Below are positions 1 to 8,754 of a DNA stretch of 64,000 nucleotides, in pieces. The notes beneath the pieces were generated by a model. The model was not told where the DNA came from. It saw only the letters and a list, made by a program, of their open reading frames with translations, and made no database searches. Position 1 is the first letter of the stretch, and each line of letters opens with the position of its first letter. Made by a program: the position numbers and the translations under genes. Origin of the DNA: Paralcaligenes sp. KSB-10 (GTDB taxonomy: Bacteria > Pseudomonadota > Gammaproteobacteria > Burkholderiales > Burkholderiaceae_B); contig NZ_CP089848.1 of assembly GCF_021266465.1 (NCBI RefSeq), forward strand, positions 2,852,001 to 2,916,000. Reading direction: 5' to 3'.

Positions 1-704
1 CCGACAAGGAATGGAGCCTGGTCGTCGAATACGACGGCGAGCCCAACGGCATGAAATTCCTGGGCCAGAACGAACTGATCATCGCCGACTATAAAAATGG
101 CTTGATGAAACTGGACCTGCGCACCAAGGAAGTCGTGCCCTATCTGCCCCGCCGCAATACCGAGCGATTCAAGGGCGTCAACGACCTGATCTTCGACTCG
201 AAAAAGAATCTGTACTTCACCGACCAGGGCCAATCGGGCATGCACGACCCAAGCGGCCGGGTATATCGGCTTCGCCCCGACGGCCAGCTCGACCTGCTCA
301 TCAGTAATATACCCAGCCCCAACGGCATCGCCCTCAGCCCGGACGAGAAAGTCCTGTACATCGCCGTGACCAGGGGAAATTGCATATGGCGTGCGCCGTT
401 GATGGCGGACGGCAGCGTTGCCAAGGTCGGCCAGTTTTTCACGTCGTACGGGCCAAGCGGACCCGATGGATTGGCGGTCGACCAGGACGGCCACCTGATC
501 ATCGCCAATCCAGGTCTGGGGTATGTGTGGGTTTTGAACGAACTCGCCGAACCCATTGAAGTCTGGCGCAGCCCGCTGGGGAAATCACTGACCAATATCG
601 CATTCGGCGGGCTCAACCGAAAAACGCTGTATTGCACCGAATCGGTCAGCGGATCGATATTAACCATACCAATGCGGCAACCGGGGTTGAAACTTGCCGT
701 CTGA
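1..704 (+). CDS. SMP-30/gluconolactonase-family protein, 5' partial
   Basis: The reading frame is open from base 3, so the gene begins outside the window; the first internal ATG is at 51. Visible are beta-propeller repeats of the SMP-30/gluconolactonase/LRE family, with the typical stretches KGVNDLIFD, YFTDQG, PNGIALSPDEKVLYIA and GPDGLAVDQDGHLIIANP. The family hydrolyses lactones with a bound divalent metal. It overlaps the next gene by 11 bases, so the two are co-transcribed. Next to an amidohydrolase related to pyrone-dicarboxylate lactonases, it probably opens a lactone intermediate in the same pathway. The substrate is not readable. Confidence 0.85.
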   Translation, partial: DKEWSLVVEYDGEPNGMKFLGQNELIIADYKNGLMKLDLRTKEVVPYLPRRNTERFKGVNDLIFDSKKNLYFTDQGQSGMHDPSGRVYRLRPDGQLDLLISNIPSPNGIALSPDEKVLYIAVTRGNCIWRAPLMADGSVAKVGQFFTSYGPSGPDGLAVDQDGHLIIANPGLGYVWVLNELAEPIEVWRSPLGKSLTNIAFGGLNRKTLYCTESVSGSILTIPMRQPGLKLAV

Positions 705-1557
705 CATTCCCTATACCTCTGGGACCTCTTTACCGAGAACTGCCATCCCGGGAGGCTCGTGCGACTGTCATATGCATCTTTACAGCCGCCATTATCCTGC
801 CGTAGCAGGTGCACAACTGAACCCTCCGGATGCGTCAATAGACGATTACAGGAAACTGCAGCATCGCCTTGGAACGGATCGGGCAGTCATTATTACCCCA
901 TCTACCTACGGTACTAACAATCAGTCGATTCTCGATGGGCTGGCCATATTGGGCAATAGCGGGCGCGGTATCGCGGTAGTGGATCCGTCAATATCAATGA
1001 GCCACCTGGAGGACCTGCATAATGCAGGAGTGCGAGGGGTTCGCCTCAACCTATCGCTGGGTGTGACAAGCTCCATCGATATGCTGGAATTACTGGCTGA
1101 AAAGATCGGACATTTGGGATGGCATATCCAGATCCTGATGCCATCCCGGCAACTTGTCCGGCACAAGCAACGTTTGCAAGCGCTCCGCGTCCCCCTGGTG
1201 TTTGACCATATGGGACGAATCGATCCCGATCACTTCAGCGACAACGAAGCCCATAAAGCCATCCTGGACCTGATCGCTGCCCGCAAAGCCTGGGTAAAGC
1301 TGTCTGGTGCTTATATTTTGAGCCATCGCGGCCCGCCCTCTTATTCAGACATGAGAGAACTCGTTCGCACTTATACCCAAATCGGACCGGACCGGCTTGT
1401 TTGGGGTAGCGATTGGCCCCATGCCTCGGCAACGGCCGGCTTGCAACCGATTCCCGACGACGCACACCTGCTTGATCTGATGGCCGACTGGGTGAACGAT
1501 GATCAGGTATTTGAACAGATTCTGGTTAATAACCCTGCGAATCTATACCAATTCTAA
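694..1557 (+). CDS. Amidohydrolase family protein (2-pyrone-4,6-dicarboxylate hydrolase-like)
   Basis: A 287-residue TIM-barrel metal hydrolase. The N-terminal metal motif is CDCHMH (D24, H26, H28), followed by VFDHMGR (H172) and GSDWPH (D240 near the C-terminus), the pattern of the Amidohydro_2 group that includes LigI-type lactonases. The start is a TTG at 694 inside the end of the preceding gene; the conserved GGSCDCHMH block follows 20 residues later, so a later start would leave little in front of it. It probably acts in the cytoplasm on a cyclic ester or carboxylate released or made by the SMP-30 partner. Two Bug receptor genes follow directly. Confidence 0.82.
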   Translation: MPSDIPYTSGTSLPRTAIPGGSCDCHMHLYSRHYPAVAGAQLNPPDASIDDYRKLQHRLGTDRAVIITPSTYGTNNQSILDGLAILGNSGRGIAVVDPSISMSHLEDLHNAGVRGVRLNLSLGVTSSIDMLELLAEKIGHLGWHIQILMPSRQLVRHKQRLQALRVPLVFDHMGRIDPDHFSDNEAHKAILDLIAARKAWVKLSGAYILSHRGPPSYSDMRELVRTYTQIGPDRLVWGSDWPHASATAGLQPIPDDAHLLDLMADWVNDDQVFEQILVNNPANLYQF

Positions 1558-1581
1558 CTATATTTCTTCAAAGGAAATCCG

Positions 1582-2571
1582 ATGACTCCATTGGCCAAAA
1601 ACATCGCGAGAATAACCTGCGCGGGCCTTGCCTTTATTTCCGCAACGACAGCCATGGCCGAGAGCACATGGCCCAAAGGCGAGCCCATTAACTACGTCGT
1701 CCCCTATCCTCCCGGAGGAACAACCGATATTCTGGGTAGAAACATCGCAAAGCTGCTCGTCGATAGTCTGGGCACCAACGTTGTCGTTGAAAACAAAGCC
1801 GGCGCAACCGGAACTATCGGTTCAGGATACGTAGCTCGAGCAAAACCGGATGGATATACGATGCTGGGCACTTCCATCGGCCCTCAATCCATAGTTCCTC
1901 ATTTTTTGCACAAGCTGCCTTACGACCCCGACAAGGGATTTGAGCCTGTCATCCTCGTGGGCACGATTCCGCACGTTCTAGTCGTTAACGCCGATTCGCC
2001 CTATAAAACCCTGGCCCAGTTGATCGCGGCGGGCAAAGCCGATCCCAAGGCCCTGTCGTACGCGTCTGGCGGCGCAGGCACGGTTCTCCATATGCAGGGA
2101 GAATTGCTGAAACTGAAAACGGGAATCGGTGCAATTCACATTCCTTATAAAGGAGACACACCGGCCATACAGGATGTCATGGGCGGGCAAGTGACATTCA
2201 TGTTTGCTCCCATAGCCGCCGCATTCCCTCAGATTCAGGCAGGCAGGTTGCGGGCTCTTGCCGTCACTTCGTCGGAAAGACTGGGCAATCTGAAAGACGT
2301 ACCCACCATGAAAGAAGCCGGAGTTTCCGATTTTGTGATTGAGCAATGGCAAGGTATTTATGTGCCTGCCGGGACTCCTGAAAACATTGTCATGCGTCTC
2401 AATCACGCCATCAATGACATATTGAAAACTCCAAAAATGATCGACCTTGCCGACAAGTTGAAAATAACGCTGGCAGGCGGCACACCGGAAGATTTAGGCA
2501 ATCGGCAACGCAACGATTTCGAGCAATGGGGAAAACTCATTGCCGCTGCCAAGATCCATCTCAACAATTAA
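1582..2571 (+). CDS. Bug-family tripartite tricarboxylate-type substrate-binding protein
   Basis: A 329-residue periplasmic receptor. A signal peptide covers about residues 1-26 (cleavage near AMA/ES). It is followed by the family hallmark YVVPYPPGGTTDILGR, then VENKAGATGTIGSGYVARAKPDGYT and the central SGGAGTVLHMQGE block. A ribosome site (AAAGGAAA) precedes the ATG. Bug proteins capture carboxylates for TctAB permeases, but no permease gene lies nearby, as is common in Alcaligenaceae. It sits 24 bases after the amidohydrolase, so it probably binds the substrate or product of that pathway. Confidence 0.93.
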   Translation: MTPLAKNIARITCAGLAFISATTAMAESTWPKGEPINYVVPYPPGGTTDILGRNIAKLLVDSLGTNVVVENKAGATGTIGSGYVARAKPDGYTMLGTSIGPQSIVPHFLHKLPYDPDKGFEPVILVGTIPHVLVVNADSPYKTLAQLIAAGKADPKALSYASGGAGTVLHMQGELLKLKTGIGAIHIPYKGDTPAIQDVMGGQVTFMFAPIAAAFPQIQAGRLRALAVTSSERLGNLKDVPTMKEAGVSDFVIEQWQGIYVPAGTPENIVMRLNHAINDILKTPKMIDLADKLKITLAGGTPEDLGNRQRNDFEQWGKLIAAAKIHLNN

Positions 2572-2647
2572 GCAACACCCTCAAGCAAGGCAGCTTCGCT
2601 GTCAAAAAATGGCGGCGGCTCGCCCCAGAACTCAAAACACAGGAGAT

Positions 2648-3610
2648 ATGTTTGTGAAGAAGTTATTAATCGGTACCCTTCTTTCCGCAGCAATGCTGCC
2701 CTCGCTGGCATCCGCCGCATACCCGGACAGGGCCATCAGCATCGTCGTGCCCTACGCACCGGGCGGGACGGCGGATGCCTTGGCGCGAGTCATCGCACTG
2801 AACCTCGGCAAGAAACTGAACCAAAGCATTGTGGTCGAAAACAAGTCGGGGGCCAGCGGCATGATAGGCGAAGCCTACGTGGCCCGCGCCAAAGGCGATG
2901 GCTACACCGTGCTTTACGACGCGACGCCTCTGTCGATCAATCCTTTTCTGCACAAGCTGAGCTTCAATCCGGAAACGGATCTGGTGCCTCTGACCCTGGT
3001 ATCGGTCACCCCCAATATCCTGGTGGTTCCAAAGAGCTCCAAGTTCAATACCGTTGCCGATGTCGTCAAGGCCGCCAAAGCCGAACCGGGCCGGCTGACC
3101 TTTACCTCGGGCGGCACGGGCACGGTGCAATACATGGCCGGAGAGCTTTTCAATCAGGGCTTTGGCCTCAAGATGCTGCATGTTCCGTTCAAAAGCGGCG
3201 GACCGGCAATCATGGCCACCGTCGCCGGACAGGTAAACATGATGTTCACCAATATCGCATCCTCTCTTGCAATGGTAAAAAGCGGGCAACTGAAAGCATT
3301 GACCATCACATCGCCCAAGCGCAACCCATTGCTGCCCAATGTGCCTACCGTGGCCGAATCCGGCCTCGATGGCTATAAAGTCTATGAATGGAATGGCATG
3401 TTCGTACCCAAGGGGACCCCCAAGGAAATCGTCGACATACTTCAAAAAAATATCAAAGAAGTGCTCAAAGAGCCCGACGTCAAGGCGAAATTCGACTCGC
3501 TGGGCGCGGACATCATCGCCTCAACCCCTGATGATTTCAAACAGTATATGAATTCGGAATCCGAAAAATGGGGCAAAGTGGTGAAGAACGCGGGTATCGT
3601 AGCGCAATGA
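2648..3610 (+). CDS. Bug-family tripartite tricarboxylate-type substrate-binding protein
   Basis: A 320-residue receptor, clearly paralogous to the one just upstream. The frame is open from 2540, but ATG 2648 has a good ribosome site (AGGAGA) and is followed by a normal signal peptide (MFVKKLLIGTLL to ASA/AYP). Hallmarks are IVVPYAPGGTADALARV, VENKSGASGMIGEAYVARAKGDGYT and FTSGGTGTVQYMAGE. Two adjacent Bug genes in one operon suggest two related ligands or a duplication followed by divergence. A strong hairpin terminator follows at 3646. Confidence 0.93.
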   Translation: MFVKKLLIGTLLSAAMLPSLASAAYPDRAISIVVPYAPGGTADALARVIALNLGKKLNQSIVVENKSGASGMIGEAYVARAKGDGYTVLYDATPLSINPFLHKLSFNPETDLVPLTLVSVTPNILVVPKSSKFNTVADVVKAAKAEPGRLTFTSGGTGTVQYMAGELFNQGFGLKMLHVPFKSGGPAIMATVAGQVNMMFTNIASSLAMVKSGQLKALTITSPKRNPLLPNVPTVAESGLDGYKVYEWNGMFVPKGTPKEIVDILQKNIKEVLKEPDVKAKFDSLGADIIASTPDDFKQYMNSESEKWGKVVKNAGIVAQ

Positions 3611-3645
3611 TTCTTCATCGTTGAACTTTCGCGGACAAGCAAGGA

Positions 3646-3668
3646 GCCGGGCCGCAAGCCCGGCTTTT
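3646..3668 (+). terminator. Rho-independent terminator abutting the next start codon
   Basis: GCCGGGC (3646-3652), loop CGCAA, GCCCGGC (3658-3664), then TTTT. The stem is 7 bp and all G/C. It ends only 4 bases before the ATG of the following amidohydrolase, so the ribosome-binding region of that gene would be folded into or just after the hairpin. Confidence 0.8.
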
Positions 3669-3672
3669 ATCC

Positions 3673-4719
3673 ATGCAAAAAAAACCAAACACCCCAACTT
3701 CGCCGCATGCGCAGATCAGAACCGACTGGCTCGATAAACGCCGCGAAGACATACTCTGGCCGGATCTTCCCATCGTCGACCCGCATCATCATCTTTGGGA
3801 CAGGCCGGGAGCCAAATACCTGTTTGACGAACTGCGCGAAGACATCACTTCCGGACACAATATTGTCGGCACTCTATTTGTCCAGTGCCGCAGCATGTAC
3901 AAGCAAGCCGGGGACGACCATTACAAGCCGGTGGGCGAAGTCGAATTCGCCAATGGCATAGCCGCCCGGTTTGCAAGTGGGCTCTATGGAAAACAGCGGG
4001 GATGCGCCGGCATCATAGGCTGTGCCGACCTGACGTTGGGCCATGGCATACAACCGGTCCTCGAGCGCCTGATTGCCGCGGGCGGCACACGGTTGAAGGG
4101 TATACGCAACTCCACCGCCTGGCATGAGCACGAAGCCGTGCGCAGCAATCCCATACTGCCGCCTAAAAATCTCCTGATCGATCCCCGCTTTTCAGAAGGG
4201 GTGGGCTGCCTTGGAAAATATGGGCTCACACTCGATGTCTGGGCTTATCACACACAACTTCCGCTGCTGCATGACTTAGCAAAAAACCACCCTAATATCC
4301 CCATTGTCATCAATCACCTGGGCGGCCCTTTGGGTGTGGGCCCATACACCGATTGCAAAAAGGAAGTCTTCCAGGCGTGGCAAAACGACATGCGCAGGCT
4401 CGCCAGCCTGCCCAATACGTCCGTCAAGCTGGGCGGCTTCGGCCTGATGGTCATGGGACACCACTATTACAAACTGGCTACTCCCCCGTCATCCGATCTG
4501 CTTGCCGCCGAGTGGCGCCCCTATGTCGAAACACTGATAGACATGTTCGGCACAAAACGATGCATGTACGAAAGCAACTTCCCTGTCGATAAAGGAATGT
4601 TCTCGTACCACGTGCTATGGAATGCATTCAAGAAATTGAGCCTGGCGTGCTCACAGGATGAAGTTTCCGACTTGTTCCATGAAACCGCCATACGCATTTA
4701 TGATCTGGACCTGTCCTGA
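3673..4719 (+). CDS. Amidohydrolase family protein (Amidohydro_2)
   Basis: A 348-residue TIM-barrel hydrolase with the metal motif IVDPHHHLWD (D36, H38, H40), an INHLGGPLG histidine block in the middle and YESNFPVD near residue 299. This pattern is that of the Amidohydro_2 subgroup related to fuconolactonase and pyrone-dicarboxylate lactonases. No Shine-Dalgarno is visible before the ATG, because a terminator hairpin occupies that place, and no later in-frame ATG precedes the HHH motif. The operon thus holds two amidohydrolases and one SMP-30 lactonase, suggesting serial hydrolysis of cyclic intermediates. The substrate is unknown. Confidence 0.85.
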   Translation: MQKKPNTPTSPHAQIRTDWLDKRREDILWPDLPIVDPHHHLWDRPGAKYLFDELREDITSGHNIVGTLFVQCRSMYKQAGDDHYKPVGEVEFANGIAARFASGLYGKQRGCAGIIGCADLTLGHGIQPVLERLIAAGGTRLKGIRNSTAWHEHEAVRSNPILPPKNLLIDPRFSEGVGCLGKYGLTLDVWAYHTQLPLLHDLAKNHPNIPIVINHLGGPLGVGPYTDCKKEVFQAWQNDMRRLASLPNTSVKLGGFGLMVMGHHYYKLATPPSSDLLAAEWRPYVETLIDMFGTKRCMYESNFPVDKGMFSYHVLWNAFKKLSLACSQDEVSDLFHETAIRIYDLDLS

Positions 4720-4757
4720 ATACGCGTGAAAATTCCAGGAAACTCCAAGCCCGGAGG

Positions 4758-4796
4758 GCCGTCAGCGCATGCTTAGGCCATCCGGCGCGTGACGGC
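4758..4796. terminator. Palindrome between convergent genes, possible bidirectional terminator
   Basis: GCCGTCA (4758-4764) pairs with TGACGGC (4790-4796), with additional GCGC pairing inside. It fills the 81-base gap between two convergent genes. A T-run follows on the + side at 4804, within the end of the minus-strand gene. The call rests on position and dyad only. Confidence 0.45.
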
Positions 4797-4800
4797 GATC

Positions 4801-5769
4801 TCAGTTTTTAAGCCCCAGACTCTTTGCCAACTCGGTATAGGTCGCGACTTCGTTTTTTATTTCGGCGGCGAAAGCGGACCCGCACGTTGCGTCGGATTCG
4901 AGACCAAGGGATTTCAGGCTCTTCCGGGCAGCGGGGTCCGCCTGAAACGCCTTGACATAGTCCGTCAAAACCGCAATGGCGTTTTGGGGTGTCCCCGCTG
5001 GGGCCAACAAACCGTACCAGGCATCAGCGGAATAGCCTTTTATTCCTTCCTCTTCAAACGTAGGGACGTCAGGCAGGGACTGCAGGCGCCGGCTGGAGGC
5101 AACCGCCAGTATTTTCATTCTTCCGGAACCGACCTGTGAAAGCACGGAAGCCAGTGTTGCGAACGACATGTCCACTTGCCCGCCCATCAAGGCATTGATG
5201 GCGGGAGCGGCTCCGTTGTAGGGAATATGATTGAAATGAACGCCCGCTATCTTTTCGAACAAAGCCGTCGCAAAATGCCCGGAACTCCCGACACCCGCCG
5301 ACGCGGCCGAGAATTTCCCGGGACTCTTTCTTACCTTTGCCAGAAAATCATTCAGGCCGGTAACGGGAAACGACGGCCCCACCACCAGCACAGTTGGGCT
5401 TTTGGCAAACGTGCAAATCGGTATGAAGGATTTCTCGACATCGAACTTTATCCGGTTCCCATACAAAGCCGGAATCATCGTATGGTTGGTCGCCGCCCCC
5501 AACAAGGTATAGCCGTCGGGCTTGGCCTGACTAACGTATTGAGTGGCAATCGTCGAGTTGGCGCCGGGCTTGTTTTCAACGATGAAATTCTTGCCGGTCC
5601 GGGTGCCCGCGAAATTCGCAAAAGCGCGATTCACCACATCGCTGGGGCCGCCGGCGCTGAATCCGACAACAATCTTTACCGGCTGAGCCGGGTACTCCTC
5701 CGCTCTGGCCTGTGTGGCCGCAGCCACGCTCAGTATCGACAACACCATGCCATAAAGCATTTTCTTCAC
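4801..5769 (-). CDS. Bug-family tripartite tricarboxylate-type substrate-binding protein
   Basis: A 322-residue receptor with a signal peptide at residues 1-23 (ending ARA/EE). It has the Bug signature IVVGFSAGGPSDVVNRAFANF, followed by VENKPGANSTIATQYVSQAKPDGYT and SAGVGSSGHFATALFE. The ribosome site AAGGAG lies upstream of the ATG on the minus strand. It is divergent from the IclR regulator at 5890 with 120 bases between, so IclR control of this receptor is likely. It is convergent with the amidohydrolase operon and may be a separate uptake unit. Confidence 0.93.
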   Translation of the reverse strand: MKKMLYGMVLSILSVAAATQARAEEYPAQPVKIVVGFSAGGPSDVVNRAFANFAGTRTGKNFIVENKPGANSTIATQYVSQAKPDGYTLLGAATNHTMIPALYGNRIKFDVEKSFIPICTFAKSPTVLVVGPSFPVTGLNDFLAKVRKSPGKFSAASAGVGSSGHFATALFEKIAGVHFNHIPYNGAAPAINALMGGQVDMSFATLASVLSQVGSGRMKILAVASSRRLQSLPDVPTFEEEGIKGYSADAWYGLLAPAGTPQNAIAVLTDYVKAFQADPAARKSLKSLGLESDATCGSAFAAEIKNEVATYTELAKSLGLKN

Positions 5770-5889
5770 TTTTCACTCCTTGGGGATACACGATTTTTGT
5801 GACGCGAACGTGGCAACACGACTGCCCTTCTATTTTTTCGTTATTGACTATAAAATCAAATTTCACACAATACAACTGAGTTTCTCCTG

Positions 5890-6678
5890 ATGAAATCAAG
5901 TGTGTTCAACAAAACGCAGCCTGCCTTGAAATCCACGCCTGACGACAAGCCGGATGCAACAGGTGTCATTGCCGTCACCAGGGCCATCAGCCTGCTCGAG
6001 TCATTCGGCGTTCAAGACGAATACCTGTCGCTGGCCGAACTGAGCCGGCGCAGCGGATTACACAAAACCACCGTGCTGCGCATAGCGCGAACACTGGCCA
6101 CCCACCAGTATCTGGTCTACAGGGACGATGGCGCATGGCGCCTGGGGCCCGCGGCGGGTTGGCTGGGCGCCCGATACCAGGCCTCTTTCGATGTCACGGC
6201 ATCGGTCGAACCCGTGCTGCAGGAACTGTCGAAGCTATCCGGCGAGAGCTCGACTTTCTTTGTGCGCGAAGGCAATACCCGAACCTGTTTGTATCGGGTG
6301 GAAGGGCCGCAAGCAATCCGTTTCCATATTCGGGTAGGGCAAGTCCTGCCCCTGGAGAAAGGCTCGCCTGGCAAAGTGATTCTTGCCTTTACCGGCACCC
6401 CGGGGCACGAATTCGACGGCATCAGACGCAAGGGCTACTACATTTCCATAGGAGAACGGGATGCCGATGTAGCCAGCGTTTCAGCTCCCGTATATGGGGT
6501 GAACTGGCAACTGCTCGGCGCCATCAGCATCTCCGGCCCCACCAGCCGACTGACAAAAAAGAAGCTCGAAGCGTTTGTGGAAACGCTTGTCAGCAAAGCC
6601 AATCAATTGTCCATCACGCTAGGGGGAAAACGAGGAGCCAACCTGTCAGGGCTGAAGGAAAGCCGCTGGCATCCTTGA
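5890..6678 (+). CDS. IclR-family transcriptional regulator
   Basis: A 262-residue regulator. The winged-helix domain covers about residues 27-88 (AISLLESFGVQDEYLSLAELSRRSGLHKTTVLRIARTLA is the IclR helix-turn-helix region). The effector-binding domain follows, with VREGNTRTCLYRVEGP and LPLEKGSPGKVILAF. It is divergent from a Bug receptor gene and follows the lactonase/amidohydrolase operon; IclR proteins commonly control aromatic and sugar-acid catabolism. The shared 5770-5889 region is AT-rich, but I cannot define an operator in it. Confidence 0.9.
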   Translation: MKSSVFNKTQPALKSTPDDKPDATGVIAVTRAISLLESFGVQDEYLSLAELSRRSGLHKTTVLRIARTLATHQYLVYRDDGAWRLGPAAGWLGARYQASFDVTASVEPVLQELSKLSGESSTFFVREGNTRTCLYRVEGPQAIRFHIRVGQVLPLEKGSPGKVILAFTGTPGHEFDGIRRKGYYISIGERDADVASVSAPVYGVNWQLLGAISISGPTSRLTKKKLEAFVETLVSKANQLSITLGGKRGANLSGLKESRWHP

Positions 6679-6679
6679 C

Positions 6680-6716
6680 CAAAATAAAACTGGCCGGATA
6701 GAAAGTATCGCCGGCC
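6680..6716 (-). terminator. Rho-independent terminator of the atuA-DUF4387 operon
   Basis: Read on the minus strand: GGCCGG (6716-6711), a 13-base loop, CCGGCC (6697-6692), then AGTTTTATTTT. It lies just after the stop of the DUF4387 gene. Confidence 0.7.
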
Positions 6717-6745
6717 GCCGCATCCGGCTCATCATACATATCGAT

Positions 6746-7069
6746 TTATTCCGGCAGCGGCTCTTGCACCGCCAGCCGCAAAACGGCATAACCCAGCGAC
6801 TTGGCGGTCTGGTCGAAACGCAAGGTGCAGGTGGCCCCGCCTCCCAGGCCTTGCTCGAGCAGTACCAGGCAGCCGTCGATATTCGGCATGGGATAAACAT
6901 GCGCCTGTCCTTTCAGCCAATTGCCGAACAAATCGCGCAAACGCTCTGGAGTCACCGTGGCAAGTACGGTTTCGTAGAACTCGGGACGCTTCGCAAGTAC
7001 ACCGATCGACACGTTATCACCCTTGTCCCCGGCACGCACATAGGCGATTTCTTCGAGCAGACGGCTCAT
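6746..7069 (-). CDS. DUF4387 / AtuA-related protein
   Basis: A 107-residue protein beginning MSRLLEEIAYVRAGDKGDNVSIGVLAKRP (pieces RAGDKGDN and SIGV are the hallmark of the AtuA-related DUF4387 family). The open frame extends to 7126, but the ATG at 7069 overlaps the stop of atuA by four bases (ATGA), which fixes the start. Proteins of this family are nearly always next to AtuA, and in some genomes fused to it, so the two probably form one functional unit. No biochemical activity is established. Confidence 0.85.
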   Translation of the reverse strand: MSRLLEEIAYVRAGDKGDNVSIGVLAKRPEFYETVLATVTPERLRDLFGNWLKGQAHVYPMPNIDGCLVLLEQGLGGGATCTLRFDQTAKSLGYAVLRLAVQEPLPE

Positions 7070-8433
7070 GATTCGATGATCTCCATATGGTGGGACACCA
7101 GTTCCCGGTCTATCAGCGTCGGCCATAAGCTGATGGCCGGGCGCGGTTTGAAAGGCGCGCCGAAAGACGTCCCGCCAGGCCCCATGATCCAGAGATGCGA
7201 GCAGGCGCGGCGTACTTTTTCGGCTTCATCGCGAGTCCGCGTCCGTACCGCGACACGCAGGCCGATTTCATTGCTGTTGTCGTCCTGGGGCCAGGGTGCG
7301 GCCGGGCCATGCAAGGTATTGACGCCTATGTATGAGAACTCGATGGCATCGGCCACCAGCCCCATCCGCTCGAAACGTTCGCGCAGGGTTGTTTCAGCCT
7401 TGCGGGCGCGGTCCAGGGCGCGGGGCCATGGGAACATCATCAGGCCTTCGCCGATCCAGCCATCCGAATAGCCAATCAGCAATTTGTATTGGGATGGCCG
7501 CCCCGTCCCCCTGCTGCCACTGACCTTGACGCGATCGGCGCCCAGCTCCGCGACGCGCGGCGAAGTCATGTCCGCCACACCGTCGGGCACGGCATAGCGC
7601 CGGGGATCGCCGATTTCATAGACCAGATGCTCTTTTACAGTGAACTGATCGACACGCCCTCCGGTACCCGCGAGCTTGGTGAAAATAGCGCTTCCGTCGG
7701 CTGCGAATTCGATAATGGGAAAGCCGGCGCGGCCCATATGCGGCATTTCATCGAAACGCGACGACATGCCGCCGGTGCAGCCTGCGGCGCACTCGGCTAT
7801 ATGGCCAGCCACGATGGCCGCGGCAACCAGATCAGGATCGTCGTAACCCTTGCCGAGACGCTGCAGGATCGGCCCCACGAACAGGGCGGAATCGGCAACC
7901 CGGCCCGTTACAACGATATCGGCGTCGGCGGCAAGCGCATCGATGATGCCTTCGGAACCGGCATACACATTGGCGCAGAGAATACGCGAACGTATCGTCG
8001 ACAGATCGGCAGCGCCGGTCGCTGAATTAACGAACGGCACGCCATCCGCGATCAACTCGTCGAGGCGATCCATCAGATCGTCGCCCGACACCACGCCAAT
8101 GCGGGTGCCGCGCAGCCCGCGCTGCGCCAGCGCATCTGCAATGGCGCGGCCGGCGGCCGCGGGATTGGCTCCGCCGCCATTTGAAACCAGGCATGTGCCC
8201 TGCTCGCGCGCCTGTGTGGCAAGATTGCTCATAAAGGGCACTACATCACTTACATAGCCCAATTCCGGCGCACGCGATTTCTGCCTATGCAGAATGGCCA
8301 TGGTCAGCTCGGCCAAAAAATCGAAACACAGGAAATCAAGATTGGCCGATGCCACCAGCTCCGCGGCCGGATCGTATGCATCGCCCCAGAATCCGCCACC
8401 GCAGCCCAGCCGTATGGTTGTTGAGCCTTTCAT
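7066..8433 (-). CDS. atuA: AtuA family (acyclic terpene utilization, DUF1446) protein
   Basis: 455 residues. The frame is open to 8505, but ATG 8433 starts the conserved N-terminus MKGSTTIRLGCGGGFWGDAYDPA. The AtuA/DUF1446 features VSNGGGANPAAAGRAIADAL, VTGRVADSALFVGP and GHIAECAAGCTGG are clear. AtuA was named from citronellol/geraniol degradation in Pseudomonas; its reaction is not settled. Here it is divergent from a TRAP/acyl-CoA operon, and both promoter regions carry the same TetR-type operator, so it belongs to that regulon. A TetR-type palindrome lies 18-41 bases upstream of the ATG. Confidence 0.88.
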   Translation of the reverse strand: MKGSTTIRLGCGGGFWGDAYDPAAELVASANLDFLCFDFLAELTMAILHRQKSRAPELGYVSDVVPFMSNLATQAREQGTCLVSNGGGANPAAAGRAIADALAQRGLRGTRIGVVSGDDLMDRLDELIADGVPFVNSATGAADLSTIRSRILCANVYAGSEGIIDALAADADIVVTGRVADSALFVGPILQRLGKGYDDPDLVAAAIVAGHIAECAAGCTGGMSSRFDEMPHMGRAGFPIIEFAADGSAIFTKLAGTGGRVDQFTVKEHLVYEIGDPRRYAVPDGVADMTSPRVAELGADRVKVSGSRGTGRPSQYKLLIGYSDGWIGEGLMMFPWPRALDRARKAETTLRERFERMGLVADAIEFSYIGVNTLHGPAAPWPQDDNSNEIGLRVAVRTRTRDEAEKVRRACSHLWIMGPGGTSFGAPFKPRPAISLWPTLIDRELVSHHMEIIES

Positions 8434-8450
8434 TTTTGTCTGCCTATAAA

Positions 8451-8474
8451 TAAACCGACTAATTGGTCGGTTTA
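8451..8474. promoter_or_regulatory. TetR-type operator upstream of atuA
   Basis: A perfect inverted repeat, TAAACCGAC (8451-8459), six bases, GTCGGTTTA (8466-8474). It shares arms and spacing with the site at 8638-8657 in front of the divergent operon. A TetR-family gene ends that operon (15921) and is the likely ligand-responsive repressor. Confidence 0.75.
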
Positions 8475-8604
8475 AATTCTGCCACAAAGCCTGCGGCAGA
8501 TGCAAGCCTAGAAATAATTTTTATGAGCAATATGAAGGCTTATCCTTTGTTTTACCTATGAAAATCGATATCTTTCATAAAATCTTGACAAGTGTTTTCC
8601 ACAC

Positions 8605-8632
8605 TTGACGACAGGAAAAAAGCATTTATAAT
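8605..8632 (+). promoter_or_regulatory. Sigma-70 promoter of the TAXI-TRAP/acyl-CoA operon
   Basis: TTGACG (8605-8610), 16-base spacer, TATAAT (8627-8632). The predicted start at about 8639 falls at the edge of the palindromic operator at 8638-8657. This is the expected geometry for repression by a TetR protein. Confidence 0.75.
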
Positions 8633-8637
8633 TTTTT

Positions 8638-8657
8638 AACCGACCGAATAGTCGGTT
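8638..8657. promoter_or_regulatory. TetR-type operator at the start site of the TAXI-TRAP operon
   Basis: AACCGAC (8638-8644), six bases, GTCGGTT (8651-8657). It has the same arms and spacer length as the atuA-side operator, and it covers the predicted transcription start. Confidence 0.75.
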
Positions 8658-8754
8658 TTTTAGACGAAACATTTCATGCATCCTGAGCCGTTGTCTATCG
8701 CAACGCACTGCAACTGCTCTGGCCCTGTGCCCACCGCATTCTCCGGAGTAAGAA

